A DNA stretch of 64,000 nucleotides from Panulirus ornatus (taxonomy: Eukaryota > Arthropoda > Malacostraca > Decapoda > Palinuridae): contig NC_092234.1 of the NCBI RefSeq assembly GCF_036320965.1, forward strand, positions 44,175,362 to 44,239,361, read 5' to 3'. Shown piece after piece: positions 46,330 through 57,804 of the stretch. The translations under genes and the position numbers were made by a program. Numbering within the stretch: position 1 is the stretch's first letter; the number at the start of each line of letters is the position of its first letter. The notes beneath the pieces are model-generated. The model searched no databases, was not told the origin of the DNA, and worked only from the letters and a program-made list of their open reading frames with translations.

Positions 46330-48387
46330 ACTACCTCAAACAGGAGGTCAAGAGAAAGGTGCAAGAGGTGAAAAAAAGGGCAAATGAGAGTTGGGGTGAG
46401 AGACTATCAGTAAATTTTAGGGAGAATAAAAAGATGTTCTGGAAGGAGGTAAATAGGGTGCGTAAGACAAGGGAGCAAATGGGAACTTCAGTGAAGGGCG
46501 TAAATGGGGAGGTGATAACAAGTAGCGGTGATGTGAGGAGATGGAATGAGTATTTTGAAGGTTTGTTGAATGTGTCTGATGACAGAGTGGCAGATATAGG
46601 GTGTTTTGGTCGAGGTGGTGTGCAAAGTGAGGGGGTTAGGGAAAATGATTTGGTAAACAGAGAAGAGGTAGTAAAAGCTTTGCGGAAGATGAAAGCCGGC
46701 AAGGCAGCAGGTTTGGATGGTATTGCAGTGGAATTTATTAATAAAGGGGGTGACTGTATTGTTGACTGGTTGGTAAGGTTATTTAATGTATGTATGACTC
46801 ATGGTGAGGTGCCTGAGGATTGGCGGAATGCGAGCATAGTGCCATTGTACAAAGGCAAAGGGGATAAGAGTGAGTGCTCAAATTACAGAGGTATAAGTTT
46901 GTTGAGTATTCCTGGTAAATTATATGGGAGGGTATTGATTGAGAGGGTGAAGGCATGTACAGAGCATCAGATTGGGGAAGAGCAGTGCGGTTTCAGAAGT
47001 GGTAGAGGATGTGTGGATCAGGTGTTTGCTTTGCAGAATGTATGTGAGAAATACTTAGAAAAGCAAATGGATTTGTATGTAGCATTTATGGATCTGGAGA
47101 AGGCATATGATAGAGTTGATAGAGATGCTCTGTGGAAGGTATTAAGAATATATGGTGTGGGAGGCAAGTTGTTAGAAGCAGTGAAAAGTTTTTATCGAGG
47201 ATGTAAGGCATGTGTACGTGTAGGAAGAGAGGAAAGTGATTGGTTCTCAGTGAATGTAGGTTTGCGGCAGGGGTGTGTGATGTCTCCATGGTTGTTTAAT
47301 TTGTTTATGGATGGGGTTGTTAGGGAGGTAAATGCAAGAGTCCTGGAAAGAGGGGCAAGTATGAAGTCTGTTGGGGATGAGAGAGCTTGGGAAGTGAGTC
47401 AGTTGTTGTTCGCTGATGATACAGTGCTGGTGGCTGATTCATGTGAGAAACTGCAGAAGCTGGTGACTGAGTTTGGTAAAGTGTGTGGAAGAAGAAAGTT
47501 AAGAGTAAATGTGAATAAGAGCAAGGTTATTAGGTACAGTAGGGGTGAGGGTCAAGTCAATTGGGAGGTGAGTTTGAATGGAGAAAAACTGGAGGAAGTG
47601 AAGTGTTTTAGATATCTGGAAGTGGATCTGTCAGCGGATGGAACCATGGAAGCGGAAGTGGATCATAGGGTGGGGGAGGGGGCGAAAATTTTGGGAGCCT
47701 TGAAAAATGTGTGGAAGTCGAGAACATTATCTCGGAAAGCAAAAATGGGTATGTTTGAAGGAATAGTGGTTCCAACAATGTTGTATGGTTGCGAGGTGTG
47801 GGCTATGGATAGAGATGTGCGCAGGAGGATGGATGTCCTGGAAATGAGATGTTTGAGGAAAATGTGTGGTGTGAGGTGGTTTGATCGAGTAAGTAACGTA
47901 AGGGTAAGAGAGATGTGTGGAAATAAAAAGAGCGTGGTTGAGAGAGCAGAAGAGGGTGTTTTGAAATGGTTTGGGCACATGGAGAGAATGAGTGAGGAAA
48001 GATTGACCAAGAGGATATATGTGTCGGAGGTGGAGGGAACGAGGAGAAGAGGGAGACCAAATTGGAGGTGGAAAGATGGAGTGAAAAAGATTTTGTGTGA
48101 TCGGGGCCTGAACATGCAGGAGGGTAAAAGGAGGGCAAGGAATAGAGTGAATTGGAGCGATGTGGTATACAGGGGTTGACGTGCTGTCAGTGGATTGAAT
48201 CAAGGCATGTGAAGCGTCTGGGGTAAACCATGGAAAGCTGTGTAGGTATGTATATTTGCGTGTGTGGACGTGTGTATGTACATGTGTATGGGGGGGGGTT
48301 GGGCCATTTCTTTCGTCTGTTTCCTTGCGCTACCTCGCAAACGCGGGAGACAGCGACAAAGTATAAAAAAAAAAAAAAAAAAAAAAA
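45297..48387 (+). mobile_element. RTE-like LINE with 5' inversion (twin-primed), near complete
   Basis: 45,297-46,339 is the 5' part in inverted orientation; 46,340-48,387 is the 3' part in direct orientation with poly(A). The internal ends nearly coincide: the inverted part stops at TATAAAAGAAA and the direct part starts at ACAGGAGGTCAAGAG, losing about 4 bases. It is the most complete copy in the window (about 3.09 kb in total) and reaches farther 5' than the copy at 38,955-41,776. No target-site duplication could be found: the left flank is (AT)n/T-rich, and the right flank is a partial family A SINE. Confidence 0.88.
46359..48179 (+). CDS. LINE reverse transcriptase (direct segment)
   Basis: A 606-codon frame carrying the linker, complete RT (CGFRSGRG, DLEKAYDRV, GLRQGCVMSPW, LLFADDTVLVADS) and C-terminal domain, ending at the normal family stop after VVYRG. 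It is separated from its endonuclease by the 5' inversion, so it cannot make the full protein. Confidence 0.85.
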   Translation: MQEVKKRANESWGERLSVNFRENKKMFWKEVNRVRKTREQMGTSVKGVNGEVITSSGDVRRWNEYFEGLLNVSDDRVADIGCFGRGGVQSEGVRENDLVNREEVVKALRKMKAGKAAGLDGIAVEFINKGGDCIVDWLVRLFNVCMTHGEVPEDWRNASIVPLYKGKGDKSECSNYRGISLLSIPGKLYGRVLIERVKACTEHQIGEEQCGFRSGRGCVDQVFALQNVCEKYLEKQMDLYVAFMDLEKAYDRVDRDALWKVLRIYGVGGKLLEAVKSFYRGCKACVRVGREESDWFSVNVGLRQGCVMSPWLFNLFMDGVVREVNARVLERGASMKSVGDERAWEVSQLLFADDTVLVADSCEKLQKLVTEFGKVCGRRKLRVNVNKSKVIRYSRGEGQVNWEVSLNGEKLEEVKCFRYLEVDLSADGTMEAEVDHRVGEGAKILGALKNVWKSRTLSRKAKMGMFEGIVVPTMLYGCEVWAMDRDVRRRMDVLEMRCLRKMCGVRWFDRVSNVRVREMCGNKKSVVERAEEGVLKWFGHMERMSEERLTKRIYVSEVEGTRRRGRPNWRWKDGVKKILCDRGLNMQEGKRRARNRVNWSDVVYRG

Positions 48388-48535
48388 TTTTCGTACATAT
48401 TCGCTATTTCTCATGTTAGCAAGGTAACGTTAACAACAGAGGACTGAACCTTAGAGGGAATATCCTAACTTGGACTCCTTCTCTGTTCCTTCTTTTGGAA
48501 GATTAAAAAAATGAGAGGGGAGGATTTCTATATAT
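48388..48535 (-). mobile_element. Family A short element, partial
   Basis: Matches the 3' half of family A (minus sense): complement of the hairpin region (TCTCATGTTAGCAAGG), then ACAGAGGACTG and CTTCTTTTGGAAGATTAAA. Directly abuts the poly(A) of the LINE on its left. Confidence 0.65.
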
Positions 48536-48539
48536 CATC

Positions 48540-49900
48540 CACACACACACTCCATCCTTCCACCTCCAATTTGGTTTCCCGCTTCTCCTTCTTCCCTCTA
48601 CCTCTGACACATATATCCTCTTTATCAATCTTTTCTCACTCATTCTCTCCATATGTCTGAACTATTTCAACCCACCCTCTTCTGCTCTCTCACCACACTC
48701 TTTTTATTACCACACATTTCTCTTCCCCATTCATTACTTACTCGATCAAACCACTTTACACCACATATTGTCCTCACACATCCACCCTCTTCTACACAAC
48801 CCTATCAATAGCCCATGCCTCACAACTATATAACACTGTTGGAACCACTATTCCTTCAAACATACCCATTTTTGCTCTCCAAGATAAAGTTCTCACCTTC
48901 CACACATTCTTCAACACTCCCAGAACCTTTGCCCCCTCCCCTACCCTATGACTCACTTACACTTCCATGCTTCCATCCACTGGTAAGTCCACTCTCAGAT
49001 ATCTAAAACACTTCACTTCCAGTTTTTCTCCAATCAAACTTACCTCCCAGTTAAGAAGTCCCTTAACCCTAGTGAACCTAATAACCTTGCTCTTATTCAC
49101 ATTTACTCTCAACTTTCTCTTTTCACACTTTACCAAACTCAGTTACCAACCTCAGCAGTTTCTCACCCGAATCAGTCACCAGCGCTGTATCATCAGCAAA
49201 CAACAACTGACTCACTTCCCAAGCCCTCTCATCCACAACAGACTTGCCCCTCTCTCCAAAACTCTTGCATTCACCTCCCTAACAACCCCATCCATAATCA
49301 AATCAAAAAACCATGGAGATATCAAGCACCCCTACTGCAAACCAACATTCACTGGGAACCAATCACTTTCCTCTGTTTCTACTCATACACATGCCTTACA
49401 TCCTTGGTAAAAACTTTTCACTGCTTCTAGCAACTTACCTCCCGCACCATGTACTCTCAAAACCATCCACAAAGCATCTCTATCAACCCTATCATATGCC
49501 TTCTCCAGATCCATAAATGCTACATATAAATCCACCTATTTTTCTAAGTGTTTCTCACATACATTCTTCAAAGCAAAAACCTGATCCACACATACTCTAC
49601 CACTTCTGAAACCACACTGCTTTTCCCCAGTCTGATGCTCTGTACATGCCTGTATCCTCTCAATCAATACCCCTAATATAATTTCCTAGGAATACTAAAC
49701 AAACTTATGCCTCTGTAATTTGAACTCTCACCTTTATCCCTTTTGTCTCTGTACAACTGCACTATGCATGCATTCCGCCAATCCTCAGGCACTTCACCAT
49801 GATCCATAGATACAGTGAATATCCTTACCAACCAATCAACAACACAGTCACCCCCTTTTTTAATAAATTTCATTACAATACCATCTAAGCCATCCATACT
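48540..49900 (-). pseudogene. Decayed RTE-like LINE
   Basis: Complement of the LINE from the C-terminal domain through RT to the N-terminal RT region (ACAATACCATCTAAGCC). The order is collinear, but many indels are present. The tail itself is missing at the left end. Confidence 0.75.
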
Positions 49901-49909
49901 TAAACACCC

Positions 49910-50430
49910 ATATATGCACATATACATACATATACATACAGAGACATTACATACATACTCACGTACATATTCATACTTGCTCGCCTTCATCCATTCCTGG
50001 CGTTACCCCACCCCACAGGAAAACAGCATTGTTATCCCCTGCTTCAGTGAGGTAGCACCAGGAAAACAGCCAAAAAGGCCATGTTCATTCATACTCAGTC
50101 TCTAGCTGTCAAATGTAATGCACTGAAACCACAGCTCCCTATCCACATCCAGGCCCCACAGACATTTCCATGGTTCATCCCAGATGCTTCACATGCCCTG
50201 GTTTAGTCCACTGACAGCATGTCAACCCCGGTATACCACATCATTCCATTTCACTCTATTCCTTGTACGCTTCTCACCCTCCTGTACGTTCAAGCCCCAA
50301 TCACTCAAAATCTTTTTCACTCCACCCTTCCACTTCCAATTTGGTCTCTCATTTTTCCTTGTTCCCTCCACCTCAGACATATATATCCTCTATGTCAATT
50401 TTTCTTCACTCATACTTGGCAATGTCCTCA
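49910..50430 (-). pseudogene. Tail element and decayed LINE 3' end
   Basis: ACATATACATAC-rich leader (family E, reversed) at 49,910-50,030. Next come the tail (CCCTGCTTCAGTGAGGTAGC) and LINE 3' UTR/C-terminal complement to about 50,430. Confidence 0.65.
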
Positions 50431-50479
50431 CACAGAGAATTCTAGAGCTTATTCCTAAGTAGATAATAACCAAATTGAA

Positions 50480-51570
50480 GCCGTCTTTTAACTCTGTCCC
50501 ATCCTCACTACTTTACATTTGCACATGTCGAATTTCATCATGTAAGGGAGGCATATAAGGACTGGGATAAGAGGATACTCTTTCACTGTGGCCACTTCAT
50601 TGATGGGAGTTCCCATCTGTCAGAGATATAGACAGATAAATAGATAGATAGATAGAATTTAATCAACCATGTATCAGACTAACTTTAAAGATGATGCATT
50701 CCTCCTTGCTTTTTACTTTCCTCATGACCTTTGAATTATCTGCAAACATACTTAGGCAGTTCATACCTTCTGGTAAGTCATTCACATTAAGAGGAGGAGT
50801 GGACGCAAAACAGAATCCTGCTGCATACTACCAAGTGGTCTCGATCAATTTGAAGAAGCCCCCCTCTTAACAAGTGTGCACGACCTCTATCCCCTTCCAC
50901 TATGATAATCTTCTATCCATTATCTTATACCTGGTTAGTGATCCAGCTTAGTGATTCAGAAGTAAAATGCTGAATGCTTTCTGACGGTCCAGACACACAA
51001 AAACCCTCCAGTCTTCCTTAAATCGCTTTGCTCTCACTTAGGATATTTCTCCTCTATGGAAAGTCATCCATTTGCTTCCTGACCTTCTCTTCCAGTACCT
51101 TACAGACTCCTCTCATCAGATAGACTGGTCTGCAGCTAAGCACCTCCTCTTGGTCACCTTTCTTGTAGATGGGTATGACATTTGCCCTTTTTCACTTTCC
51201 TGGAACTTTGTCTTTCTCCATTGCTATCATGAAATATACTTCAACAAATTGGTTTGATGTATGTGCACATATCTGCAGCACATCCAGTGAAATTTCATCA
51301 TTACCATGAGCCTTATATGGATCAAGACCCTTTAGTATTCTGTTAATAACTTTTCTAAATATCTCAACGTTTTCTAAAACTTCCTCCCATTCCCATCTCA
51401 ATAGAATTGATTTTACTTTATCACTCAGCTCAACATTTTCCCCAATAAACAGTACTACTATCATCTTATCTAATATCATTAAACAATACTCCAAATCATA
51501 CTCTGCAACTTTAATTGTATTTTGAAAGACACAAAATAATTCAATATCTAAAGCAAATGGAAACAAAGGG
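50480..51570 (-). pseudogene. CR1/Jockey-type LINE remnant (RT)
   Basis: The minus strand gives, 5' to 3', LDPYKAHGNDEISLDVL (the usual PNKAPGPDGI-type segment, about 51,270-51,330) and a region matching the RT fingers. Near 50,795-50,715 it gives VNDLPEGMN with SMFADNSKV, where the catalytic FADD has become FADN. A 55-bp family D 3' end with (GATA)n (50,600-50,655) interrupts it. Dead copy. Confidence 0.6.
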
Positions 51571-53200
51571 GGATGACCTGGACTTTTACCAAATAAACAG
51601 CAAATATTTGAGTCAAGTAACCATATAACTGATGAGAGGTTTGACCTCAGAGTTCTGGGTAATGAATCATAAATAAACTATAGGCAGCATGTAATCTTAC
51701 CAAAAGACAAGAAAGAGCAGACAAAACTGTAATGTGTATAGAATAATGAAAACATGTGGAGTGAAGATAACCTCAGCTATATTGGGAAGTTTGGTGAGGT
51801 TTCCAAAGGTTCTGATGATTTCTGGAAATATCTCTACTGGTTACATTTATTACAGTTGATCAGTTTAGCTCTGGATTGCTATTTTTGCTATGGGAAATGG
51901 TTTTTTACATGTAAGTTTCTTACATGTACTTCACTTTATATAATTCAGGTTTATTACAAAAATATCAGCAAGCAACTAATCTGTCATCTTTAGTACTGAA
52001 TGATTTTAAATCAAGCAATGATGGAATACCAGAGAACCTTTAACGTTAAAGTAAAACTTGGTAATAAACCTATAATAAAAAATCAGATTCTACAAAAAGC
52101 TCATCAAACCTCCGTGTAGTCAAGATTTATCTAACTGTTCATGATTCAGGCCTCCTTTAACACTGAAAACCAATATAATCCACCAATATACAAGAGGATG
52201 CAGTAGGGTTAACAAACTACATCTGTAATATTGTGGGAAGACCAATCAACTCATAAAATCTAAGTTTACATTGAAGTTTTTCTTTGCGTATTTCTCTTAT
52301 TCTGTTTTGTAATCTCCATCCAGTTGATATATTTTCTAATATCAATTTGTCTACTAAGTGAGGGCATTAATAAGTTCTATCAACATTTTATGAGTGTACT
52401 GCCTACTTTTATATTAATCAATCGAAAATTTTCCTCATATACACACTCATTAGGTATATTTTGATATCACATGAACCATCATGCCATTTGTGACGGCATG
52501 TTTTCCCTACACTTCATAGCCCCATCCACCATCGACTAATATATAACTAAAAGGGAGTCATCAAAATCATTCTCTCCTGCAAATTCCTCATTCCTATCAT
52601 TTAATAAAGTGTTATAAATAAGATGATTAACACAAGTCTTCATTACAGAGATGGTCTTTGTGGCAGACTGACCTTCCTAAGGTCCTGACCCCCATACCAG
52701 CACTTGGGTCCCTTATCAGCCGACGACGGTTCTACAAGAGGCCATTTCGACCCCTTAACAACCCTTAACAGCCGACCACTTCAGTCTAAAAGTCACTAAT
52801 CTCATTCAATCTCAATCTATGTCGTAATCTATATAGTTTCTATATGGTTTATCTGCAATCTATAGTGGAGCATCAAGGCGACCTGTAGATCTGATAAAAC
52901 CTTTCCTGATAGCTAGTTAATTTCACATGTTCTCAAAACTGTACTGAGCAGGGAGAGTTTAACTTACGTCTGGCTGCTGTGTAGAGAGTGTGAGTGAGAG
53001 ATATCTATCTATTCCATTATCTTCCTTCAAAGTTCATTGTAAAGGAAATCTGAGTCAGTGTGACCATGTCAGCAGCTGACCAGGTGTTCGGCCTTTATTT
53101 ATACTACTGACTTCCTTTTCACACTACTGATTTGGACTAAGCTTACTTCGCCATCCATATATATTCAGCACACACACATAAAATCAATTCCCAAAATGAA
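51571..53200. other. AT-rich unique stretch
   Basis: No gene, RNA or element recognised. Confidence 0.55.
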
Positions 53201-53208
53201 TATCTCAC

Positions 53209-53400
53209 CTCACTGTTCGAGTAATGGCCATCCTCTTGGATTTTGAAGTATTGTATTCGAACGCAGATTCGCGTCCATGGATTCGGAGTCGGGCGCGAAG
53301 AGGCGCTGGGAGCTGGTCTTATGCAATCCCGGAGAAATTAATGTTATTTTCCTAAAGCACGATTCTCCCATCTCAAAAAAAAAAAAAATCAAACACTTCA
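53209..53400 (-). other. Possible 5' non-coding exon, CpG-containing
   Basis: A short CpG-bearing island in AT-rich DNA. On the minus strand it ends at a strong donor, CAGTGAG|GTGAGATA (exon end 53,209). It lies 8.8 kb upstream of the carrier gene's ATG on the same strand, so it could be a first exon of that gene. It could equally be a chance donor. On the plus strand the same DNA encodes a 45-codon frame that I do not recognise. Confidence 0.2.
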
Positions 53401-55515
53401 CTCACAATATTTAATAATACTTTTTTATAAGATCTAACTCATTCGGCTTACTGGAATATATATTATTACGAATTACGTCATTCGTATGGTCAGTATTTAA
53501 AGTCATGCCGGTACTCAAGGCTGATGGCTCAGGGAGACCATGTATGGCGCTCGAATTACCTTGAAAATCTGAATAAGTTGCTCAAGATATTTTTTGATTG
53601 GTGGTTTTAACTATACGTTGACAGCCTTAAGGACCCCTGGCAGTTGATAGACCTAAGATCCAGATAACCAACCACCAACTATTGGCATAACCAGATATAT
53701 TTTGTGTTGGATGGTGGGGGGATGGTTGAATAAAGAAGAAATATTCATAATTACGAAATAAAGCATATTCAGAATGGAGAAATCTACATATTCTAGATAG
53801 ATATTTCGTGGCCTAGAAGATCCTTCTATCCTTATGAGGTTCCTGCAGCACTCAGGAAGGTGGCCACGTCCACCGGTCGTCACCACAAGCCATACAAGGG
53901 TGGGATGTGTGGGCTTTAATGTCCAAGAGTGTGCAGCAGAGCTATGCAATTATGCAACTCGGTTCAGTGACTATCAAACTCAAGTACAATGGGGAAATGG
54001 TTGTGACTGGGGGAATATAGCCCCCCCCCCCCCCCACGACTACAACCTAACCACTCTTGTGTCATTTACTGTCCGTTATAATGCAACAATTGAGTATCTG
54101 CAAACTTTCCATGGCTATTGTAAAGTTAAAGAATAATAAAACCCTGTAACATATCAAAACCATTTAAACTCTAAACATTGGCGCTTGGATTACCCAAAAA
54201 TCTTTAAAAAAAAAAACATATAAACATCGTTATTGAATGCCAAAGATGTTTCTATAGTCTTCCTAAACCCACAATTCTACTCGTCCCATCTTATGGTTTC
54301 CTACGTCTTTATTTGTCACACAGTAGCATCTTATACATGAAGTTAAACTAATATCTTCAGAACTCGTACGAGATGTCTTTTCTAACAGGTTATACAGCTA
54401 TAGATCTCCCTGAATTCATTCCCATATCATTATAGCTTTTTTGCTACAAACTTTCCTCCTGAAAATAGTGCACTACATAATTATCTTCAGCTGTAATTAG
54501 TGGCGATCAGCTTCTGATGTTCCTTCACATGGCACAACTGTATGTACATTGTCGTTACATCCACCAACACTAGTAATATGCCACTCAAAATGGTCCCTGG
54601 GTGACGTCTTTGTGTGAAAGGTTTCAATTTGAGGGACTATTTATTTTTTAACTAGTCCTGAAGAGTTCACCTCAGACGCCTTTATCACTTATAGCAGTTA
54701 CTGTTGTTCACATCTTGATCACTGCACAGGTTAGAGGGGTTGTAACGTCGTCAAAAAGAACGCTTCTTTAACTTCTTAAAACACTGTTATCTTTCTTTTA
54801 TCCATAGGTTTGGTGCAGGGACATCACGTACGGTAGAACTCCCTAACGTGTGTGTATGTAAATTAAGACAAATATCCAGTGATATGGTCGTCCCAGTGCC
54901 ATGGCTACTCAGCGAGGGGGAGGCGTCTTGGTCAGTGCCGCCAGTCAACATGGCCGGCCACACCGCTGAAGCAAAGCTTTGCCAACACAATTCTGTTAAC
55001 GCTGTCGCTGCTGCCTGGCTCCAACCCCCTACACCACTATTCACTTTCGCAGTCCAGTTATCATGTGCAGGAGAGGAAGGGTGAAGGTAATTTTAACGAA
55101 CTGGCTCAACGTTATAGAATATGAGACACATTTCGAGGGAGTGGGTGCTTTGATGAGGGTTGTGTGTGCGTACGTGCTTCAACCAACACAAGGTTGCTAA
55201 CCTCATGCCCTCCCGCTCTCACAGCCAAGGGCGGCACTTGTCAAAACACTGGGTGAGGTATAAAAATAATTTGCTTTAGAGTAGCATGTCAGTGTGCCTT
55301 ACACTCTAGGTCTACTACTGTAGGCAAGCAGTCTTGTGAAAACTGGCTCAGGAAAGAATGACAGAGGTGGATCCAATGTGGCGTCTTGCGTCTATAAACC
55401 TGATTCTTTTTTTTTTTTAGTTTTATGTTTTCAAGAAGTACAGAGGAGACGTGTGGTCATGTGCCTCAACGACCTGCTCAGAGCTCGGGAAGGGTTTTGA
55501 AATACTTGCAGTTCA
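53401..55515. other. Unique stretch with weak exon candidates
   Basis: Contains a 100-codon plus frame at 53,834-54,136 crossed by poly(C) at 54,021-54,036, not recognised. At about 54,850-55,090 a GC-richer block contains CAACATGGCCGGCC and a GTGAAG|GTAATT donor-like site at the end of an 81-codon frame. Neither is strong enough to call. Confidence 0.3.
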
Positions 55516-55745
55516 TTTACTGATGCATGTGTACTCCATATTATTTACCACTGATGCATGTGTACACCATATTATTTACCATATTACTGATGCATGTGTA
55601 CTCCATATTATTTACCATATTACTGATGCATGTGTACACCATATTATTTACCATATTACTGATGCATGTGTACACCATATCATTTACCACATTACTGATG
55701 CATGTGTACACCATATTATTTACCACATTACTGATGCATGTTCAT
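55516..55745. repeat. 36-bp minisatellite, ~6 units
   Basis: Units contain CTGATGCATGTGTACACC and ATATTATTTACC. Because 36 is a multiple of three, frames stay open on both strands without meaning. Confidence 0.93.
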
Positions 55746-55880
55746 CAAATTTATGAAGTGGTTCATGTGAACAGACGAAGAAACGTGTCAACTTTTATGT
55801 AATGGACTGTGACAATTCTGTACCTTCACTGTATCTTGCAAGCAAATATTCTTTGTCTTATTGATTTTGCAATTTATTTG

Positions 55881-55883
<3 letters not shown>

Positions 55884-55934
<51 letters not shown>
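55884..55934. repeat. (AT)n microsatellite
   Basis: About 50 bp of AT at the 5' side of a family E tail element. Confidence 0.95.
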
Positions 55935-55936
<2 letters not shown>

Positions 55937-56030
55937 GTGTATGTGGGTGGGTTGGGCCATTCTTTCGTCTGTTTCCTTGCGCTACCCCGATAACGCGGGA
56001 GACAGCGACAAAGCAAAATAAATACATAAA
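55935..56030 (+). mobile_element. Short tail element, family E, well preserved
   Basis: GTGGGTGGGTTGGGCCATTC, CGTCTGTTTCCTTGCGCTAC, a hairpin variant with GATAACGCGGGAGACAGCG, then CAAAGCAAAATAAATAC. It is about 95 bp and matches the LINE 3' end without any LINE coding sequence. Confidence 0.75.
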
Positions 56031-57672
56031 TATAAAAGTGTGTGTTTACCTATTTGTATAGTACACTAGGGTCTCATATCATGAATTTTCTCCATGCCTC
56101 ATGTATTCAGATAGCATTCATCTTTTCCTTGTTTAGCCTAATGCAATGTATTTTCAAAGTATATTACGAGATTTTATGATTTCAGACAAATGATAGTACT
56201 GTTAGCTCCACTTGTAATGCATTTTTCAACCAGTGAAAGCTTGGATGATATCTACATAATTGAAATTCTATGAATGTTTTTTCTGTACTCTCGAAACGTA
56301 TTTTGGAAGTGAATTACCCTTAAATTGTTATAAAGAAACACTCATTACCAATCAGGGAATTAGGGAAGAAAATAAAAAACCTTTTTCAAATTGGAATTTA
56401 ATCGAGGAACGAGCCTTACGATGGAAATGGAAAATAAAGAAAAATAATCTAACGCTTTCAAGTCTAGGTTTGGTGAGGGTGAGTTGCCAAGTGGCGCTGA
56501 GCCAGAGTAGCCCACCATTACCCAAGTCCATTTATAATACCTGGGAGGTTAGTACCAATGGTGGAACCTTGTTGCTACACATACTGGGTCCTGGGATGAT
56601 TGTCTTGGGAAACAACTCCCTACCAGGCATCCATCCCAACCAGACGACTCCTAACCAGACATCCTCCTCCAGACGACTCCCAATCAGGGATCCCTCCCAA
56701 CCAGACGATCCTTACTAGGCATCCTCCCTCCCAAACAACTTCCTACCAGACATCCTCACCAGACACATGTTTATAATACCTGAAGATTTTATAATCTCAT
56801 CATGGCAGTACGGAGGAAGTCTGGAGTGTGGTGGACTGGATATCACTGCAAAATGTTCGTCTACGCTGCTGGGCACTGTATCACGCAGACATTGCCAGAG
56901 AAATTACTTATTTTCTTTTCCTTATAAAAATTTTACATATTCTCTGAAGTCTTATCATTACTGATATTTGTTTTGATCAATATACGTCTGTCTCTTGGGT
57001 AACGAAGTTCGGATAATTAGTTATTATTAACCCTTGGAATAATTACGCCATATTTCATTTTCCATGTATTTTCTACATTTGTATTTTGGTACGACTTCAT
57101 GATAATAATTGTAAATGAGTATATGATTCAAGGAGTGGCTCAACACTTTTTACATATCCTAGTATAGAGTCATTTTGAATGTTTGGTTAATTTTACTTTA
57201 GCTTTGGTAAAGACGAGGGTGATCTTTTAACAAAACTTTATTTTTTAATGAAGGAAGAGTTTGATTCAACCATGAAAGAGTATTTTAAAAAGATGGAGGT
57301 TGTGTCTTTAGAAATCAAATTCAAAATTCAAATATTTATTGATAATATAAATTATACATCAAACGGGACGAGGAAGTATTCTCGCTTATCTACTTAGTAA
57401 AAACCTTTTTACATCTGCTTGGGTGGATCAGGAAGGGTATATACCTAATAAAAAAATCATTTTATATGAATAAGATTCTTAACCCCATCAAGTGTCAAGA
57501 AATAAGAAAAATTCATTTTTACTACATACCTTAAGATCTGAAAGTATATAAAAGAAAAAAAAATTAACGAATCGAAAGCTGTACGATATGATGTATTCAT
57601 ATCCTTAAGAATTTCTTATTCATAGCAATAAGAAAGTAAATTATTTTGATTAAGAAAAATAAAATGAGTTGA
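56031..57672. other. Mostly unique stretch
   Basis: A 152-codon plus frame at 56,260-56,718 has no recognisable domain, and its end lies in a degenerate ~24-bp repeat (CCAACCAGACGACTCC-type, 56,610-56,770). No gene called. Confidence 0.5.
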
Positions 57673-57721
57673 TATAATTTAACAATAACTTCTTTTTTTT
57701 CATCAATTAAACTTTATATAT

Positions 57722-57796
57722 TTTGGCGGGAAAAATTCTCAGAGGAGAGCATCAGAGACGACACGTCGCTCGTCGAGGCAGGACGTGTACGTCATA
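57722..57796 (+). promoter_or_regulatory. Candidate promoter: E2F site and CRE-like site
   Basis: TTTGGCGGGAAA at 57,722-57,733 fits the E2F consensus exactly, and TACGTCAT at 57,788-57,795 is a CRE-type variant. Several CpGs cluster here in otherwise AT-rich DNA, immediately upstream of the small exon at 57,805. Only the motif match is seen; activity is inferred. Confidence 0.4.
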
Positions 57797-57804
57797 CTCC
57801 CGTG

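Noticed and set aside
53834..54136. 100-codon ORF as a gene
   Set aside because: It crosses a poly(C) run, is not recognised and has no splice or promoter context.
54879..55124. Possible signal-peptide-bearing first exon
   Set aside because: A short hydrophobic run and a donor-like site are present, but the start codon is poorly placed and nothing downstream supports it.
56260..56718. 152-codon ORF as a gene
   Set aside because: No recognisable domain, and the end is made of a degenerate tandem repeat.
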